Position numbers and translations under genes: made by a program. From positions 1 to 32,796 of the forward strand of contig JANYED010000078.1 in assembly GCA_025363315.1 (NCBI GenBank): a stretch of DNA of 32,796 nucleotides, given 5' to 3'. This DNA is from Polaromonas sp. (GTDB lineage: Bacteria > Pseudomonadota > Gammaproteobacteria > Burkholderiales > Burkholderiaceae_C). A model generated the notes under the pieces. It made no database searches, had not been told where the DNA came from, and saw nothing but the letters and a program-made list of their open reading frames with translations. The first letter of the stretch is position 1, and each line of letters begins with the position of its first letter. This document shows, one piece after another, positions 17,054-27,130 of this stretch.

Positions 17054-18118
17054 ATGACTCTCAAACTGGCGACCATTTTTCAGGCTCTGGCATCTGAGTT
17101 CCCGGATGCGAGGCTGGTTGGCGATTCTGGATTACCCATTCAGAACTTGTCACCCCTGGAAAGCGCCACCAACGAGGCTTTGAGCTTTTTAAGCCATCCC
17201 AAATATACGCAAATGCTGGCGACTTCCAAAGCCGCTTGTGTCGTGGTGGGTGCTGCAGCGGAACACGTGGCTGCCGAGCGCGGAACCTACATCGTTGTTG
17301 CTGACCCTTACTTTTACTTTGCGCGGTTGACGCAGTTTTGGAAACAGCATCACAACCTGACATTCGCACCGAGCATTCACCCTAGCGCCTGTATAGATGC
17401 TTCTGCACGGCTTGCGCCTGATGTACGCGTTGGCGCATTTGCAGCCATCGGCCTGGGAGCTGTGATCCACGCTGGCGCGCACATTGGCGAGCATTGCGTG
17501 ATTGGCCAGCATGCGTCGGTGGGCGCAGGCAGCCGGCTGTCGCCCCGCGTGACGTTGGGCGATGGCTGCTCCATTGCTGAGCGCTGCATTGTTCATTCAG
17601 GCGTTGTGATTGGTGCGGATGGTTTTGGGTTTGCGCCGCATGACGGGCGCTGGGAGAAAATTGAGCAGTTGGGCAATGTGCGTATTGGCAATGACGTGGA
17701 GATTGGTGCCAACACCTGCATAGACCGGGGCGCCCTGCAAGATACTGTGATTGAAGATGGTGTGAAGCTCGACAACCTGATTCAAATTGGCCACAACGTA
17801 CGCATTGGCGCCCATTCAGCGCTTGCAGGATGTGTGGGCATTGCTGGCAGTGCCACCATCGGCGCGCACTGCACGATTGGTGGCGGGGCAGTGGTATTGG
17901 GGCATTTGACACTGGCTGATCACGTCCATATTTCTGCCGCTTCGGTGGTAACGCGTTCGATTTTGCAAGCAGGCAACTACACTGGATTGTTCCCCATCGA
18001 CGACAATGCCTCGTGGGAGAAAAATGCTGCAACCCTCAAGCGATTGCATGCGTTGCGCGAGCGGCTGAAGGTGGTTGAAAAACAGCTTGGACACGCCCGA
18101 ACGGCCAAAGACATTTAA
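17054..18118 (+). CDS. lpxD: UDP-3-O-(3-hydroxyacyl)glucosamine N-acyltransferase
   Basis: Third step of lipid A synthesis: transfers a 3-hydroxyacyl chain from acyl-ACP to the 2-amine of UDP-3-O-acyl-glucosamine. 354 residues. An N-terminal uridine-binding domain (about 1-105, ending in a [11 protein letters not shown] segment) is followed by a left-handed beta-helix of hexapeptide repeats (about 110-320, [29 protein letters not shown] and so on). The conserved active-site region is [19 protein letters not shown]-terminal helix follows ([18 protein letters not shown]). It is directly upstream of fabZ by 12 nt. Confidence 0.97.
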   Translation: MTLKLATIFQALASEFPDARLVGDSGLPIQNLSPLESATNEALSFLSHPKYTQMLATSKAACVVVGAAAEHVAAERGTYIVVADPYFYFARLTQFWKQHHNLTFAPSIHPSACIDASARLAPDVRVGAFAAIGLGAVIHAGAHIGEHCVIGQHASVGAGSRLSPRVTLGDGCSIAERCIVHSGVVIGADGFGFAPHDGRWEKIEQLGNVRIGNDVEIGANTCIDRGALQDTVIEDGVKLDNLIQIGHNVRIGAHSALAGCVGIAGSATIGAHCTIGGGAVVLGHLTLADHVHISAASVVTRSILQAGNYTGLFPIDDNASWEKNAATLKRLHALRERLKVVEKQLGHARTAKDI

Positions 18119-18130
18119 AGAAGAACAACC

Positions 18131-18571
18131 ATGATGGATATTCACCAGATTTTGAAGCAATTGCCGCACCGCTACCCGATCTTGCTGGTTGATCGGGTGC
18201 TGGAAATTGAAAAAGGCAAGCGCATCAAGGCGCTGAAGAACGTCACCATCAATGAGCCTTTTTTCATGGGGCATTTTCCGCATCGCCCTGTCATGCCTGG
18301 CGTGTTGATGCTGGAAGCCATGGCGCAAGCTGCCGCATTGCTGGCTTTTGACATGCTGGGACAGGCGCCCGATGACAAAACCGTGTACTACTTTGCGGGT
18401 ATTGACGGCGCACGATTCAAGCGCCCCGTCGAGCCTGGCGACCAACTCATCATGGACGTTAGCTTGGACCGCATGAAGGCCGGTATTTTTAAATTCACCG
18501 GTACCACACGCGTGGGTGATGCGGTTGCCTGCGAAGCGCAGCTCATGTGCACCATGCGAACCATTGCTTGA
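18131..18571 (+). CDS. fabZ: (3R)-hydroxyacyl-ACP dehydratase FabZ
   Basis: Dehydrates 3-hydroxyacyl-ACP in fatty-acid elongation, drawing on the same 3-hydroxyacyl-ACP pool used by LpxA and LpxD. 146 residues, hot-dog fold: [13 protein letters not shown], then the active-site [20 protein letters not shown] with catalytic His48 and Glu62, and [26 protein letters not shown] lies upstream of the tandem ATGATG start; either ATG could be used. It sits between lpxD and lpxA as in most proteobacteria. Confidence 0.97.
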   Translation: MMDIHQILKQLPHRYPILLVDRVLEIEKGKRIKALKNVTINEPFFMGHFPHRPVMPGVLMLEAMAQAAALLAFDMLGQAPDDKTVYYFAGIDGARFKRPVEPGDQLIMDVSLDRMKAGIFKFTGTTRVGDAVACEAQLMCTMRTIA

Positions 18572-18577
18572 CTGCCC

Positions 18578-19369
18578 ATGGGTATTCACTTAACCGCCGT
18601 TGTTGACCCGCACGCCCAAATTGACAGCACTGCCAGTGTTGGGCCGTACACCGTTATCGGTCCGCACGTCAGCGTAGGCGCTCGCACCACGATTGGCGCG
18701 CATTGCGTCATCGAAGGCCACACCACGATTGGCGCAGACAACCGTATTTTTCAATTCAACTCCCTGGGTGCGATTCCGCAAGACAAAAAATACGCTGGCG
18801 AGCCGTGCAAGCTGGTCATTGGTGATCGCAACACTATTCGCGAGTTTTGCACCTTCAACATTGGCTCTCCTGGAGATGTTGGCGTCACGCGGGTCGGCGA
18901 CGACAATTGGATCATGGCTTACGTGCATCTGGCGCATGACTGCCAGGTCGGCAGCCACACTATTTTTGCCAATAACTCGCAGCTGGCCGGGCATGTGCAG
19001 GTGGGCGACTGGGTGATTTTGGGTGGCTTTACTGTCGTGCACCAGTTTGTACGCCTTGGGGCGCACAGCATGACCGCCATGTGCTCGTTGCTGTTTGCTG
19101 ATTTGCCGCCGTTTGTCATGTCGCAAGGCCAACCCGCCGAAGCTCGCAGCATGAATTTTGAAGGGCTGCGCAGGCGCGGTTTTTCGTCCGACCGGATTGC
19201 GGCTGTCAAAGCCATGCACAAGGCTTTGTACCGGCAAAATTTGACGCTCGAAGCGGCACAGGCGCAGATTGCCGGTTTGCTGCAAAAGTATCCTGAGTCA
19301 GCTCCCGACGTGCTCTCGATGCTCTCGTTTTTAGAGCGCACATCGCCGCAGCGCGGCATTGTCAGGTAA
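18578..19369 (+). CDS. lpxA: UDP-N-acetylglucosamine O-acyltransferase
   Basis: First step of lipid A synthesis: 3-O-acylation of UDP-GlcNAc from 3-hydroxyacyl-ACP. 263 residues (E. coli 262). The N-terminal beta-helix starts [29 protein letters not shown]. The catalytic His lies in [18 protein letters not shown]. Other markers are [14 protein letters not shown] and [15 protein letters not shown]; the C-terminal helical region starts [11 protein letters not shown]. It is 6 nt after both its upstream neighbour fabZ and before lpxB. Acyl-chain length selectivity cannot be judged by eye. Confidence 0.97.
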   Translation: MGIHLTAVVDPHAQIDSTASVGPYTVIGPHVSVGARTTIGAHCVIEGHTTIGADNRIFQFNSLGAIPQDKKYAGEPCKLVIGDRNTIREFCTFNIGSPGDVGVTRVGDDNWIMAYVHLAHDCQVGSHTIFANNSQLAGHVQVGDWVILGGFTVVHQFVRLGAHSMTAMCSLLFADLPPFVMSQGQPAEARSMNFEGLRRRGFSSDRIAAVKAMHKALYRQNLTLEAAQAQIAGLLQKYPESAPDVLSMLSFLERTSPQRGIVR

Positions 19370-19375
19370 TTTCTC

Positions 19376-20527
19376 ATGTACAAAGCGCCGACAGTGGCGA
19401 TGGTTGCCGGAGAAACGTCCGGCGATATGTTGGCGGCACTGTTACTTGATGGTTTAAAAACGCGCTGGCCCGAACTTAAATCCTTTGGCATCGGTGGGCC
19501 GCAGATGGCTCAAAAAGGTTTCGATGCCTGGTGGCCGAGCGACAAGCTGGCGGTGCGCGGCTATGTGGAAGTTCTGCGCCACTACCGCGGCATCGTGGGC
19601 ATACGTGAGCAACTTAAAAACCGCTTGCTCGCCAATCCGCCAGGCGTTTTCATTGGTGTCGATGCGCCAGACTTCAATCTCGATCTGGAAGCGGCGCTAA
19701 AAGCCAAACGGATTAAAACCGTGCATTTCGTCAGCCCGTCCGTCTGGGCGTGGCGTGCCGATCGTGTGGAAAAAATTCGCCGCAGTGTGGATCATATTCT
19801 CTGCGTTTTTCCCTTTGAAGTCGCACTTCTGGCTGAGCATGGCATTCCCGCCACCTACGTCGGCCACCCGCTGGCCAATGTTATAGCGATGCAGCCTGAC
19901 CGCGCCGCAGCCCGTTCCAAGTTGGGTTTTGGCCATACCGATACTGTCGTTGCCATACTGCCTGGCAGCCGGAAATCTGAGATAAACTACCTTGCCACGC
20001 GGTTCTTTCAGGCTGCAGCCCTTATAAATCGGGCGCGACCAGCTATTAAATTTATAGTCCCCGCGATTCCTTCGCTACAGCCAGAGATCGAAAGGATTGC
20101 CAGCGAACTTGGTGCGCCAAACCTTCAAATTTTGCACGGCCAGTCGCATACCGCATTGGCCGCCTGCGACGTGACGCTGATCGCCAGCGGAACGGCCACA
20201 TTGGAAGCGGCGCTTTTCAAACGCCCGATGGTGATTGCTTACAACATGAACTGGCTGTCGTGGCGCATCATGCAGCGCAAACAGTTGCAACCGTGGGTCG
20301 GCTTGCCCAACATATTGTGTGAAGAATTTGTCGTCCCCGAGTTGCTGCAGGATGCCGCTACGCCAAAAGCACTTAGCGAAGCGGTGTTGCGATGGGTCGA
20401 TATCAAGGAGCGAGAGCCTGCAAAAATAGTAGCCCTTGAAAAACGCTTTGCCCACCTGCACACCGAGCTGCAGCGTGATACCTCAAAACTGGCCACCGAT
20501 GCGATTGAAAACATTCTTAAAGGCTGA
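19376..20527 (+). CDS. lpxB: Lipid-A-disaccharide synthase
   Basis: Joins 2,3-diacylglucosamine 1-phosphate to UDP-2,3-diacylglucosamine, giving the lipid A disaccharide at the inner membrane. 383 residues, family about 380. Conserved segments: [31 protein letters not shown]-like [70 protein letters not shown] and GLPNIL. The stretch after LPGSRKSEI overlaps a copy of the dispersed 50-bp repeat (20011-20058, [16 protein letters not shown]) without changing the expected length. The 3' end nearly abuts rnhB. Confidence 0.97.
   Translation: MYKAPTVAMVAGETSGDMLAALLLDGLKTRWPELKSFGIGGPQMAQKGFDAWWPSDKLAVRGYVEVLRHYRGIVGIREQLKNRLLANPPGVFIGVDAPDFNLDLEAALKAKRIKTVHFVSPSVWAWRADRVEKIRRSVDHILCVFPFEVALLAEHGIPATYVGHPLANVIAMQPDRAAARSKLGFGHTDTVVAILPGSRKSEINYLATRFFQAAALINRARPAIKFIVPAIPSLQPEIERIASELGAPNLQILHGQSHTALAACDVTLIASGTATLEAALFKRPMVIAYNMNWLSWRIMQRKQLQPWVGLPNILCEEFVVPELLQDAATPKALSEAVLRWVDIKEREPAKIVALEKRFAHLHTELQRDTSKLATDAIENILKG
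20011..20058 (+). repeat. Dispersed ~50-bp repeat, copy D, inside lpxB (sense)
   Basis: GGCTGCAGCCC, then CGGGCGCGACCAGCTATTAAATTTATAGT, interrupted only by the usual variable middle. Two substitutions from the common core and arm are seen (GCAGCC for GTAGCC; GACC for GAGC). It is in frame as [15 protein letters not shown]; both other frames hold a stop (TAA). The most diverged of the clear copies. Confidence 0.75.
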
Positions 20528-20531
20528 ACAA

Positions 20532-21116
20532 GTGTTGTTGTCGTGGGACACGCCTGGTTTGACGGCCGGCGTGGATGAGGCCGGGCGCGGGCCGCTGATG
20601 GGCCCGGTGGTGGCGGCTGCGGTGATTCTGGACGAACTGAACCCAATCAAAGGCTTGGCCGATTCGAAAAAGCTCACCGCCTTGCAGCGCGGCAGGCTGT
20701 ATGACGAAATCCGCGCCAAAGCGCTGTGCTGTTCGATTGCCATGGCCACCGTTGAAGAAATCGACGCTCTAAACATTCTGCAGGCCACCATGCTGGCCAT
20801 GAAACGGGCGGTCGAAGGCTTGCGCCTGAAGCCCCACAAAGCGCTGGTCGACGGCAATCGGCTGCCTGCTTTGGGCATGCTGGCCGAGGCCATCGTCAAA
20901 GGTGACGCAAAGGTGCCCGCTATCTCTGCAGCCTCGATCCTCGCCAAGGTAACCCGCGACCGCTGGTGTGCCGAATACGATCTGCTGTTCCCCCAATATG
21001 GCTTTGCAGGGCACAAAGGCTATGGCACCGTGACACATTTGTTGGCGCTTCGCGCGCATGGCGCTTGTCCGCAGCACCGAAAATCATTTGCGCCTGTGGC
21101 CGCGGTCTTGCGATGA
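20532..21116 (+). CDS. rnhB: Ribonuclease HII
   Basis: Cleaves the RNA strand of RNA-DNA hybrids and initiates removal of misincorporated ribonucleotides. 194 residues from a GTG at 20532. Catalytic acidic residues lie in GVDEAGRG (Asp15, Glu16), in LVDGNRLP, and in the [21 protein letters not shown] segment; the C-terminal [11 protein letters not shown] and HRKSFAPV are conserved. GTG 20532 is chosen because AAAGG (20519-20523) sits 8 nt upstream and the protein then matches RNase HII length. An in-frame ATG at 20499 inside lpxB would add 11 residues. It overlaps the next gene by ATGA. Confidence 0.94.
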   Translation: MLLSWDTPGLTAGVDEAGRGPLMGPVVAAAVILDELNPIKGLADSKKLTALQRGRLYDEIRAKALCCSIAMATVEEIDALNILQATMLAMKRAVEGLRLKPHKALVDGNRLPALGMLAEAIVKGDAKVPAISAASILAKVTRDRWCAEYDLLFPQYGFAGHKGYGTVTHLLALRAHGACPQHRKSFAPVAAVLR

Positions 21117-21907
21117 CGGCAACGCCGGAGCGCATCACGTCGGCCAGCAACCCGCTGATCAAAGACCTGCGCAAGCTGTCAACCGACAACACGGCTTACC
21201 GCAAGCTGGGTCGGGTGTGGCTGGAAGGCGATCATTTGTGTCAAGCAGCACTGCTGCGTGGCTTAAAACCCGCTTTGGCCATATTTTCAGAATCATTTTG
21301 GCCTGTAGCCCAATCAACATGGGCGCGAGCAGCTATCAAAAGCATAGTTATCCCCGATGCTTTGTTCGCTGACATCAGTGGCCTGGAGTCTGCAGCCAGC
21401 ATCGGTTTTGTGGTGGATTTGCCGGATCAGCCGCAGATTCAACCCATGAGAGCCAGTTTGATTTTGGACCGTGTGCAAGACGCGGGCAATGTCGGCTCAA
21501 TGCTGCGCAGTGCAGCGGCGTTTGGCTTTTGTCAGGTGATTGCGCTCAAAGGCACGGCTGCGTTGTGGTCGCCAAAGGTGTTGCGCGCTGGCATGGGGGC
21601 GCACTTTGGCCTGCAGTTGCTTGAAGGCGTGGACGCAGACGCGCTCCACGCCCTTGCTGTGCCTATGCTGGTGACCAGTTCGCATGAAGGCGATGTTTTA
21701 GGCCAAACGAAATTGCCATCACCCTGCGCCTGGGTGATGGGGCATGAAGGGCAGGGTGTTGGCGCGTCGTTGATGGCCAGCGCTGCTGCCAAAGTGCGCA
21801 TTGCCCAGCCTGGCGGGGAAGAGTCGCTGAATGTGGCTGCGGCGGCGGCGATTTGCCTGCATTTCTCGTCGATGCAGGGCTTATCAGCGCTGGGTCAAAG
21901 GCTATAA
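21113..21907 (+). CDS. TrmH/RlmB (SpoU) family RNA 2'-O-methyltransferase
   Basis: SAM-dependent 2'-O-ribose methyltransferase of the trefoil-knot SPOUT class. 264 residues from ATG 21113 (overlapping the rnhB stop). An N-terminal RNA-substrate-binding domain (about 1-100, [15 protein letters not shown] ... [11 protein letters not shown]) precedes the catalytic domain with motif 1 [21 protein letters not shown], motif 2 [10 protein letters not shown] and motif 3 [16 protein letters not shown]. The exact target (23S rRNA or tRNA) cannot be assigned. In the N-terminal domain, residues [19 protein letters not shown] come from a copy of the dispersed repeat (21299-21348). The last codons overlap the carA promoter. 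Confidence 0.9.
   Translation: MTATPERITSASNPLIKDLRKLSTDNTAYRKLGRVWLEGDHLCQAALLRGLKPALAIFSESFWPVAQSTWARAAIKSIVIPDALFADISGLESAASIGFVVDLPDQPQIQPMRASLILDRVQDAGNVGSMLRSAAAFGFCQVIALKGTAALWSPKVLRAGMGAHFGLQLLEGVDADALHALAVPMLVTSSHEGDVLGQTKLPSPCAWVMGHEGQGVGASLMASAAAKVRIAQPGGEESLNVAAAAAICLHFSSMQGLSALGQRL
21299..21348 (+). repeat. Dispersed ~50-bp repeat, copy E, inside the RNA methyltransferase gene (sense)
   Basis: CCTGTAGCCCAA, a six-base variable middle with TGGGCGCGAGCAGCTATCAAA following, and an end of CATAGT. In frame as [15 protein letters not shown], the same frame as copies C, D and F. Of the other two frames one has TAG and one is open. Confidence 0.87.
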
Positions 21908-21908
21908 T
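21881..21908 (+). promoter_or_regulatory. Putative sigma-70 promoter for carAB
   Basis: TTATCA (21881-21886), a 16-nt spacer and a perfect TATAAT (21903-21908) overlap the last codons of the methyltransferase gene. The start near 21915 would give a carA leader of about 125 nt. Confidence 0.6.
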
Positions 21909-21934
21909 CAGTGGCTTTTCCAAACACAGCTCAT

Positions 21935-22013
21935 CCCAAGCGCCAACAAGCAAAATTCATTTAAAAGCAGCTATCCTGTCCCGTACAAAAAGACAGTTGA
22001 TTTAGTGCTTGGG
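21935..22013 (+). promoter_or_regulatory. carA leader with nested inverted repeats
   Basis: CCCAAGC (21935-21941) can pair with GCTTGGG (22007-22013), enclosing a second hairpin CTGTC (21976-21980) with GACAG (21992-21996). It lies within the leader upstream of the GGAG ribosome site at 22030-22033. A role in pyrimidine or arginine control of carAB is inference; I see no clear ARG box. Confidence 0.35.
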
Positions 22014-22039
22014 CTAGCCGCAATTCATCGGAGTGCCCC

Positions 22040-23224
22040 GTGCTTTTGTCTCTACAGGGATCATCCATTACCAACCCCCAAGCCATTTTGGCGCTGGCAG
22101 ACGGCACAGTCTTTGTTGGCAATTCCATAGGTGCTCCCGGTCACACGGTCGGCGAGGTGGTTTTTAATACAGCCATGTCGGGCTATCAGGAAATCTTGAC
22201 CGACCCCAGCTACTGCCAGCAACTGGTCACGCTGACCTACCCGCACATCGGCAACTACGGCGTGAATGCTGAAGATGTCGAGTCTGAAAAAGTCCATGCC
22301 GCAGGGTTGATCATCAAAGATTTGCCGTTGCTGGCGTCTAACTTTCGCATGTCGATGACGCTGTCCGAGTATCTGTCCAAAGAAGGCACAGTAGCTATTG
22401 CCAATATCGACACCCGGCAGTTAACACGTCATTTGCGCAGCAAGGGCGCGCAAAACGGCTGCATCATGGCCTTGCCCGCGGGTGAAGTCGCCTCGCAAGC
22501 TTTGATAGACAAAGCCATCGCTCTTGCCAAAGCCGCCCCTAACATGGCGGGTCTGGATCTGGCCAAAGTCGTGTCGGTTCAACAAAGCTATGAGTGGACG
22601 CAAACCGAGTGGCGGCTGGGTGTGGGTTACGGTGTGCAAACTGCCCCCAAGTTCCACGTTGTTGCCTACGATTTTGGCGTGAAAAAAAACATCCTGCGCA
22701 TGCTGGCCGAGCGCGGCGCGCGCGTCACGGTTGTGCCTGCGCAAACATCCGCCTCAGACGTTTTAAAACTCAAACCCGATGGCATCTTTTTGTCCAACGG
22801 CCCCGGTGACCCTGGGCCGTGCGACTACGCTATTGCCGCTGTTCGCGAGTTGATTGAAACTGGTATCCCCACGTTCGGCATCTGCCTGGGCCACCAGATC
22901 ATGGCCCTTGCCGCGGGTGCCAAAACATTCAAGATGCAGCAAAGCCATCATGGTGCGAACCACCCAGTCAAGGATTTGGACACGTCTAAAGTCAGCATCA
23001 CGAGCCAAAATCACGGCTTTGCAGTGGACATGAAGAGCTTGCCGTCCCACCTGCGCGCCACACACATCAGTTTGTTTGACGGCACGCTGCAAGGGCTGGC
23101 GTGGACTGACAAGCCTGCGTTTTGCTTTCAGGGTCACCCCGAGGCATCGCCTGGGCCGCATGATATTTCTTACCTTTTTGAACGATTTACGGCATTGATG
23201 GAACAGCACAGAGGAAGCAAGTAA
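22040..23224 (+). CDS. carA: Carbamoyl-phosphate synthase small (glutaminase) subunit
   Basis: Hydrolyses glutamine and passes ammonia to CarB for carbamoyl phosphate, the precursor of arginine and pyrimidines. 394 residues. N-terminal small-subunit domain: [42 protein letters not shown] and [11 protein letters not shown]. The class-I glutaminase domain starts at [14 protein letters not shown], with nucleophile Cys in [13 protein letters not shown] and the His/Glu pair in [13 protein letters not shown]. The start is GTG at 22040, with GGAG 6 nt upstream. The stop overlaps the carB ATG by one base, typical of coupled subunits. Confidence 0.97.
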   Translation: MLLSLQGSSITNPQAILALADGTVFVGNSIGAPGHTVGEVVFNTAMSGYQEILTDPSYCQQLVTLTYPHIGNYGVNAEDVESEKVHAAGLIIKDLPLLASNFRMSMTLSEYLSKEGTVAIANIDTRQLTRHLRSKGAQNGCIMALPAGEVASQALIDKAIALAKAAPNMAGLDLAKVVSVQQSYEWTQTEWRLGVGYGVQTAPKFHVVAYDFGVKKNILRMLAERGARVTVVPAQTSASDVLKLKPDGIFLSNGPGDPGPCDYAIAAVRELIETGIPTFGICLGHQIMALAAGAKTFKMQQSHHGANHPVKDLDTSKVSITSQNHGFAVDMKSLPSHLRATHISLFDGTLQGLAWTDKPAFCFQGHPEASPGPHDISYLFERFTALMEQHRGSK

Positions 23225-26200
23225 TGCCTAAACGCACCGACATCAAATCCGTCCTGATCATCGGGGCGGGCCCCATCATCATTGGGCAGGCTTGCGAGTT
23301 TGACTACTCTGGCGTGCAGGCCTGCAAGGCGCTGCGTGAAGAGGGCTATAAGGTCATATTGATCAACAGCAACCCGGCCACTATCATGACCGACCCGGCC
23401 ACGGCGGACGTGACCTACATCGAGCCGATCACCTGGCAGACAGTTGAAAAAATTATCGCCAAAGAAAAGCCCGACGCGATTTTGCCCACCATGGGTGGGC
23501 AAACCGCGCTAAATTGCGCACTCGATCTGTGGCACCACGGCGTTTTGGAGAAGTACAAGGTCGAATTGATTGGTGCCAAGCCCGAAGCCATTGACAAGGC
23601 CGAAGACCGCCTGAAGTTCAAAGACGCGATGACCAAAATCGGTTTGGGCTCTGCTAGAAGCGGCATTGCGCACACGCTTGACGAGGCTTGGGCCGTGCAA
23701 AAAACGCTGGGCTTCCCGACCGTGATTCGCCCCAGCTTCACGCTGGGCGGTACAGGCGGCGGCATTGCTTATAACTCTGAAGAGTTTGAAGTCATTTGCA
23801 AACGCGGACTTGAGGCGTCACCCACCAACGAGCTGTTGATTGAAGAGTCGCTGCTGGGCTGGAAAGAATACGAGATGGAAGTTGTGCGCGACACGGCTGA
23901 CAACTGCATCATTGTTTGCTCAATTGAAAACCTTGATCCAATGGGCGTACACACCGGCGACTCCATCACCGTTGCGCCTGCGCAAACGCTGACTGACAAG
24001 GAATACCAGATTTTGCGCAATGCATCACTGGCGGTACTGCGTGAAATTGGTGTCGACACCGGCGGATCTAACGTGCAGTTCTCCATCAACCCTGTCGATG
24101 GCCGCATGGTGGTCATTGAGATGAATCCGCGAGTATCACGTTCCTCAGCGCTGGCGTCAAAGGCCACGGGTTTCCCAATTGCCAAAGTCGCCGCCAAACT
24201 GGCAATTGGCTACACACTCGATGAGCTGCGCAACGAAATCACGGGCGGTGCAACGCCAGCCAGTTTTGAGCCAAGCATCGATTACGTCGTCACCAAAATT
24301 CCGCGCTTTGCATTTGAGAAATTCCCAACAGCGGATTCACGCCTGACCACACAAATGAAGTCGGTAGGCGAAGTCATGGCGATGGGCCGTACCTTTCAAG
24401 AGTCCTTCCAAAAAGCCTTGCGCGGCTTGGAAGTCGGCGTTGACGGCATGAACGAAAAAACCCAGGACCGTGAAGTGCTTGAAAAAGAGTTGGGTGCACC
24501 GGGTCCTGACCGCATCTGGTACGTGGGCGACGCATTCGCTATGGGCATGAGCGTGGACGAAGTGTTTGCACTGACAAAAATCGACCCCTGGTTTTTGGCG
24601 CAGATCGAGCAGATCGTCAAAATTGAGCTGGAGTTGGAAACGACTTCGCTCGACAAGATTGACGCAGTGACGTTGCGTGCATTGAAGCAAAAAGGCTTTT
24701 CAGACCGTCGCCTTGCCCGCCAGCTCAAAACCACTGACACTGCGATTCGTGAGGCGCGTAAAGGCCTGGGCGTACGGCCTGTGTACAAGCGTGTTGACAC
24801 CTGCGCCGCAGAGTTTGCCACCGACACCGCCTACTTGTATTCGACCTATGAGGCCGAAGGCAGTGAGTGCGAAGCCGAGCCCACCAACAAGAAAAAAATC
24901 ATGGTGCTCGGTGGCGGGCCGAACCGTATTGGTCAGGGCATTGAGTTCGACTACTGCTGCGTACATGCCGCCCTGGCCATGCGTGAAGACGGCTACGAGA
25001 CCATCATGGTCAACTGCAACCCTGAAACCGTATCAACCGACTACGATACCTCGGACCGCCTGTACTTTGAGCCGCTGACGCTCGAAGACGTGCTGGAGAT
25101 TGTCGACAAAGAAAAGCCGTTTGGCGTGATCGTGCAATACGGCGGTCAAACGCCTTTGAAGTTGGCGCTTGATTTGGAAGCCAACGGCGTGCCCATCATC
25201 GGCACCTCGCCCAACATGATTGACGCGGCTGAAGACCGCGAGCGTTTCTCGGCACTGCTGCGCGAATTGGCTTTGAAGCAGCCGCCGAACGCAACCGCTC
25301 GTACCGAGCCTGAAGCGCTTGAAAAGGCCAGCACCCTCGGCTACCCGCTGGTGGTGCGCCCCAGCTACGTTCTGGGTGGCCGAGCGATGGAAATCGTGCA
25401 TGAGCAGCGTGACCTGGAGCGCTATATGCGTGAAGCCGTCAAAGTCAGCCACGACTCGCCTGTGCTGCTTGACCGCTTTCTAAACGACGCGATTGAATGC
25501 GATGTGGACTGCATTCGTGACGATACGGGTGCAACCTTTATCGGCGGCGTGATGGAGCACATCGAGCAAGCGGGCGTGCACAGCGGCGATTCGGCTTGCT
25601 CCCTGCCGCCGTATTCACTAAGCGCAGAGACAGTCACAGAGGTCAAACGCCAGACCGCGGCCATGGCTGCGGCGCTGAACGTGGTCGGTTTGATGAACGT
25701 GCAGTTTGCGATCCAGCATGTCGATGACAAAGACGTGATCTACGTGCTCGAAGTCAACCCACGTGCCTCACGCACCGTGCCCTTCGTCAGCAAGGCAACC
25801 GGTATCCAGTTGGCGAAAGTTGCAGCGCGCTGCATGGTCGGCCAATCGCTGGCTTCGCAAGGCCTCATACATGACGGAAAAGCGAAAGAAGTCACGCCAC
25901 CGTATTTCAGCGTGAAAGAAGCCGTGTTCCCGTTCGTCAAGTTCCCAGGCGTGGACACGATCCTCGGCCCAGAGATGAAGTCCACTGGCGAGGTGATGGG
26001 CGTGGGCAAAACGTTTGGCGAGGCGTTTGTCAAATCGCAACTCGGTGCAGGTACCAAGCTGCCGACCTCTGGCCGCGTCTTTTTGACCGTCAAAAACAAC
26101 GACAAACCTCGTGCAGTCGAAGTGGCACGGGCGTTAGCTGCTATGAAGTTTGATATTGTGGCGACTAAAGGCACGGCTGCAGCTATTACCGCCGCAGGCA

Positions 26201-26472
26201 TCGTGTGCGGTATTGTCAACAAGGTCACTGAAGGTCGCCCGCATGTGGTGGACATGATCAAGAACAATGAAATTGCCTTGGTTATCAACACGGTTGAAGA
26301 GCGGCGTAATGCGATTGCCGATTCACGGCAAATCCGCACCTCGTCGCTGCTGGCGCGGGTCACCACCTTCACCACCATTGCTGGCGCTGAAGCGGCGGTT
26401 GAAGGTATGAAGCACCTTAAAAATTTAGGCGTTATTTCCGTCCAGGAAATGCATGAGCAACTGGTCTCATAA
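23224..26472 (+). CDS. carB: Carbamoyl-phosphate synthase large subunit
   Basis: Makes carbamoyl phosphate from bicarbonate, ammonia and two ATP. 1082 residues (E. coli 1073), with the expected internal duplication. The first ATP-grasp half starts [22 protein letters not shown], with [13 protein letters not shown] and [22 protein letters not shown]. The oligomerisation segment lies near residues 400-545. The second half starts [22 protein letters not shown], with [12 protein letters not shown] and [18 protein letters not shown]. The C-terminal MGS-like regulatory domain (about residues 950-1070, [19 protein letters not shown] ... [13 protein letters not shown] ... [17 protein letters not shown]) binds effectors such as UMP or ornithine in homologues. 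Confidence 0.98.
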   Translation: MPKRTDIKSVLIIGAGPIIIGQACEFDYSGVQACKALREEGYKVILINSNPATIMTDPATADVTYIEPITWQTVEKIIAKEKPDAILPTMGGQTALNCALDLWHHGVLEKYKVELIGAKPEAIDKAEDRLKFKDAMTKIGLGSARSGIAHTLDEAWAVQKTLGFPTVIRPSFTLGGTGGGIAYNSEEFEVICKRGLEASPTNELLIEESLLGWKEYEMEVVRDTADNCIIVCSIENLDPMGVHTGDSITVAPAQTLTDKEYQILRNASLAVLREIGVDTGGSNVQFSINPVDGRMVVIEMNPRVSRSSALASKATGFPIAKVAAKLAIGYTLDELRNEITGGATPASFEPSIDYVVTKIPRFAFEKFPTADSRLTTQMKSVGEVMAMGRTFQESFQKALRGLEVGVDGMNEKTQDREVLEKELGAPGPDRIWYVGDAFAMGMSVDEVFALTKIDPWFLAQIEQIVKIELELETTSLDKIDAVTLRALKQKGFSDRRLARQLKTTDTAIREARKGLGVRPVYKRVDTCAAEFATDTAYLYSTYEAEGSECEAEPTNKKKIMVLGGGPNRIGQGIEFDYCCVHAALAMREDGYETIMVNCNPETVSTDYDTSDRLYFEPLTLEDVLEIVDKEKPFGVIVQYGGQTPLKLALDLEANGVPIIGTSPNMIDAAEDRERFSALLRELALKQPPNATARTEPEALEKASTLGYPLVVRPSYVLGGRAMEIVHEQRDLERYMREAVKVSHDSPVLLDRFLNDAIECDVDCIRDDTGATFIGGVMEHIEQAGVHSGDSACSLPPYSLSAETVTEVKRQTAAMAAALNVVGLMNVQFAIQHVDDKDVIYVLEVNPRASRTVPFVSKATGIQLAKVAARCMVGQSLASQGLIHDGKAKEVTPPYFSVKEAVFPFVKFPGVDTILGPEMKSTGEVMGVGKTFGEAFVKSQLGAGTKLPTSGRVFLTVKNNDKPRAVEVARALAAMKFDIVATKGTAAAITAAGIVCGIVNKVTEGRPHVVDMIKNNEIALVINTVEERRNAIADSRQIRTSSLLARVTTFTTIAGAEAAVEGMKHLKNLGVISVQEMHEQLVS

Positions 26473-26500
26473 TTTCAATTAAACTCAGATGCCAATAACG

Positions 26501-26526
26501 CCGCCACAGGGTAACCCGTGGCGGTT
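26501..26526 (+). terminator. Strong hairpin between carB and greA, possible weak terminator
   Basis: CCGCCAC pairs with GTGGCGG (26501-26507 with 26520-26526), and GGG with CCC inside it across a TAA loop, with a bulged A: about 10 bp in all. Only TTTCGCATTT follows, so the T-run is poor; attenuation or a stability role is as likely as termination. Confidence 0.45.
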
Positions 26527-26547
26527 TCGCATTTAAAGAGACACACC

Positions 26548-27024
26548 ATGGCCACTATTCCTGTCACCAAAATCGGCGCTGAAAAGCTCAAAGCCGAGTT
26601 ACATCAACTCAAAACCGTTGATCGCCCGTGGGTCATCAACGCGATTTCTGAGGCCCGCGCGCAGGGCGACTTGAGCGAAAACGCAGAGTACGAAGCCGCC
26701 AAAGACCGCCAAGGTTTTGTCGAAGGTCGAATTCAAGAGATCGAAGGCAAGCTGTCAGTCGCGCAAATCATTGACCCGTCAGAAATGGATGCAGGCGGCA
26801 AGGTGGTGTTTGGCTCGACGATTGAACTTGAAGACGAAGAATCAGGCAACAAAGTCACTTACCAAATCGTGGGTGAAGACGAAGCCGACATCAGGCAAGG
26901 CCGCGTCAATATCAGCTCGCCGATTGCACGTGCGCTGATTGGCAAAGACGAAGGCGATTCGGTTGAATTCCAGGCGCCCGGCGGCCTCAAGCGCTATGAA
27001 ATCATCGCCGTCATGTACATATGA
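26548..27024 (+). CDS. greA: Transcription elongation factor GreA
   Basis: Binds the RNA polymerase secondary channel and stimulates cleavage of backtracked RNA. 158 residues, exactly the E. coli length. The N-terminal coiled coil is [19 protein letters not shown] ... [31 protein letters not shown], with the catalytic tip acidic residues in GDLSENAEY. The C-terminal FKBP-like domain has [28 protein letters not shown] and APGG. ATG 26548 with AAAGAG upstream is preferred over a GTG at 26518. carB-greA order is common in proteobacteria. Confidence 0.97.
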   Translation: MATIPVTKIGAEKLKAELHQLKTVDRPWVINAISEARAQGDLSENAEYEAAKDRQGFVEGRIQEIEGKLSVAQIIDPSEMDAGGKVVFGSTIELEDEESGNKVTYQIVGEDEADIRQGRVNISSPIARALIGKDEGDSVEFQAPGGLKRYEIIAVMYI

Positions 27025-27118
27025 GCCCCCACGCTTTCTCACTTCGTGTGGACGCTACCCCCCGGGGGGGCCGCTGCGCCTACAGGCTGGCAAAGCCAGA
27101 CCTGTGGCCCCCGCTTGA
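27025..27118 (+). repeat. GC-rich palindromic intergenic block of Comamonadaceae type
   Basis: Directly after the greA stop the sequence GCCCCCACGCTTTCTCACTT, CGTGTGG and ACCCCCCGGGGGGGCCGCTG follows, with a perfect C6G6-type palindrome around 27058-27070, then AGGCTGGC and AGCCAGACCTGT segments. I recognise this CCCCCACGC...CACTTCGTG...CCCCCC-GGGGGG style block from many intergenic regions of Comamonadaceae genomes. That is memory, not a search. It may act as a hairpin terminator or mRNA 3' stabiliser for greA. The GGCTGGC/GCCAG segment could form a second hairpin. Confidence 0.6.
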
Positions 27119-27130
27119 AAAGATACACAG

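Noticed and set aside
20424..20445. AAAATAGTAGCCC string late in lpxB resembling repeat fragments.
   Set aside because: Too short, without the GGGCGCGAGCAGCT core; within ordinary coding sequence.
20436..20531. Long N-terminal extension of rnhB inside lpxB.
   Set aside because: RNase HII homologues start just before [13 protein letters not shown] before GTG 20532 fits, and the upstream part is a shadow of lpxB.
20966..21112. Extension of the RNA methyltransferase frame into rnhB.
   Set aside because: Shadow of the rnhB reading frame; ATG 21113 with the ATGA overlap matches family N-termini.
26125..26160. Possible eighth, degenerate repeat copy in carB ([46 protein letters not shown]).
   Set aside because: It resembles the core and tail, and the peptide is similar, but the arm is missing, spacing differs by one codon, and the segment fits the normal CarB regulatory domain. 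Chance or codon similarity is equally likely.
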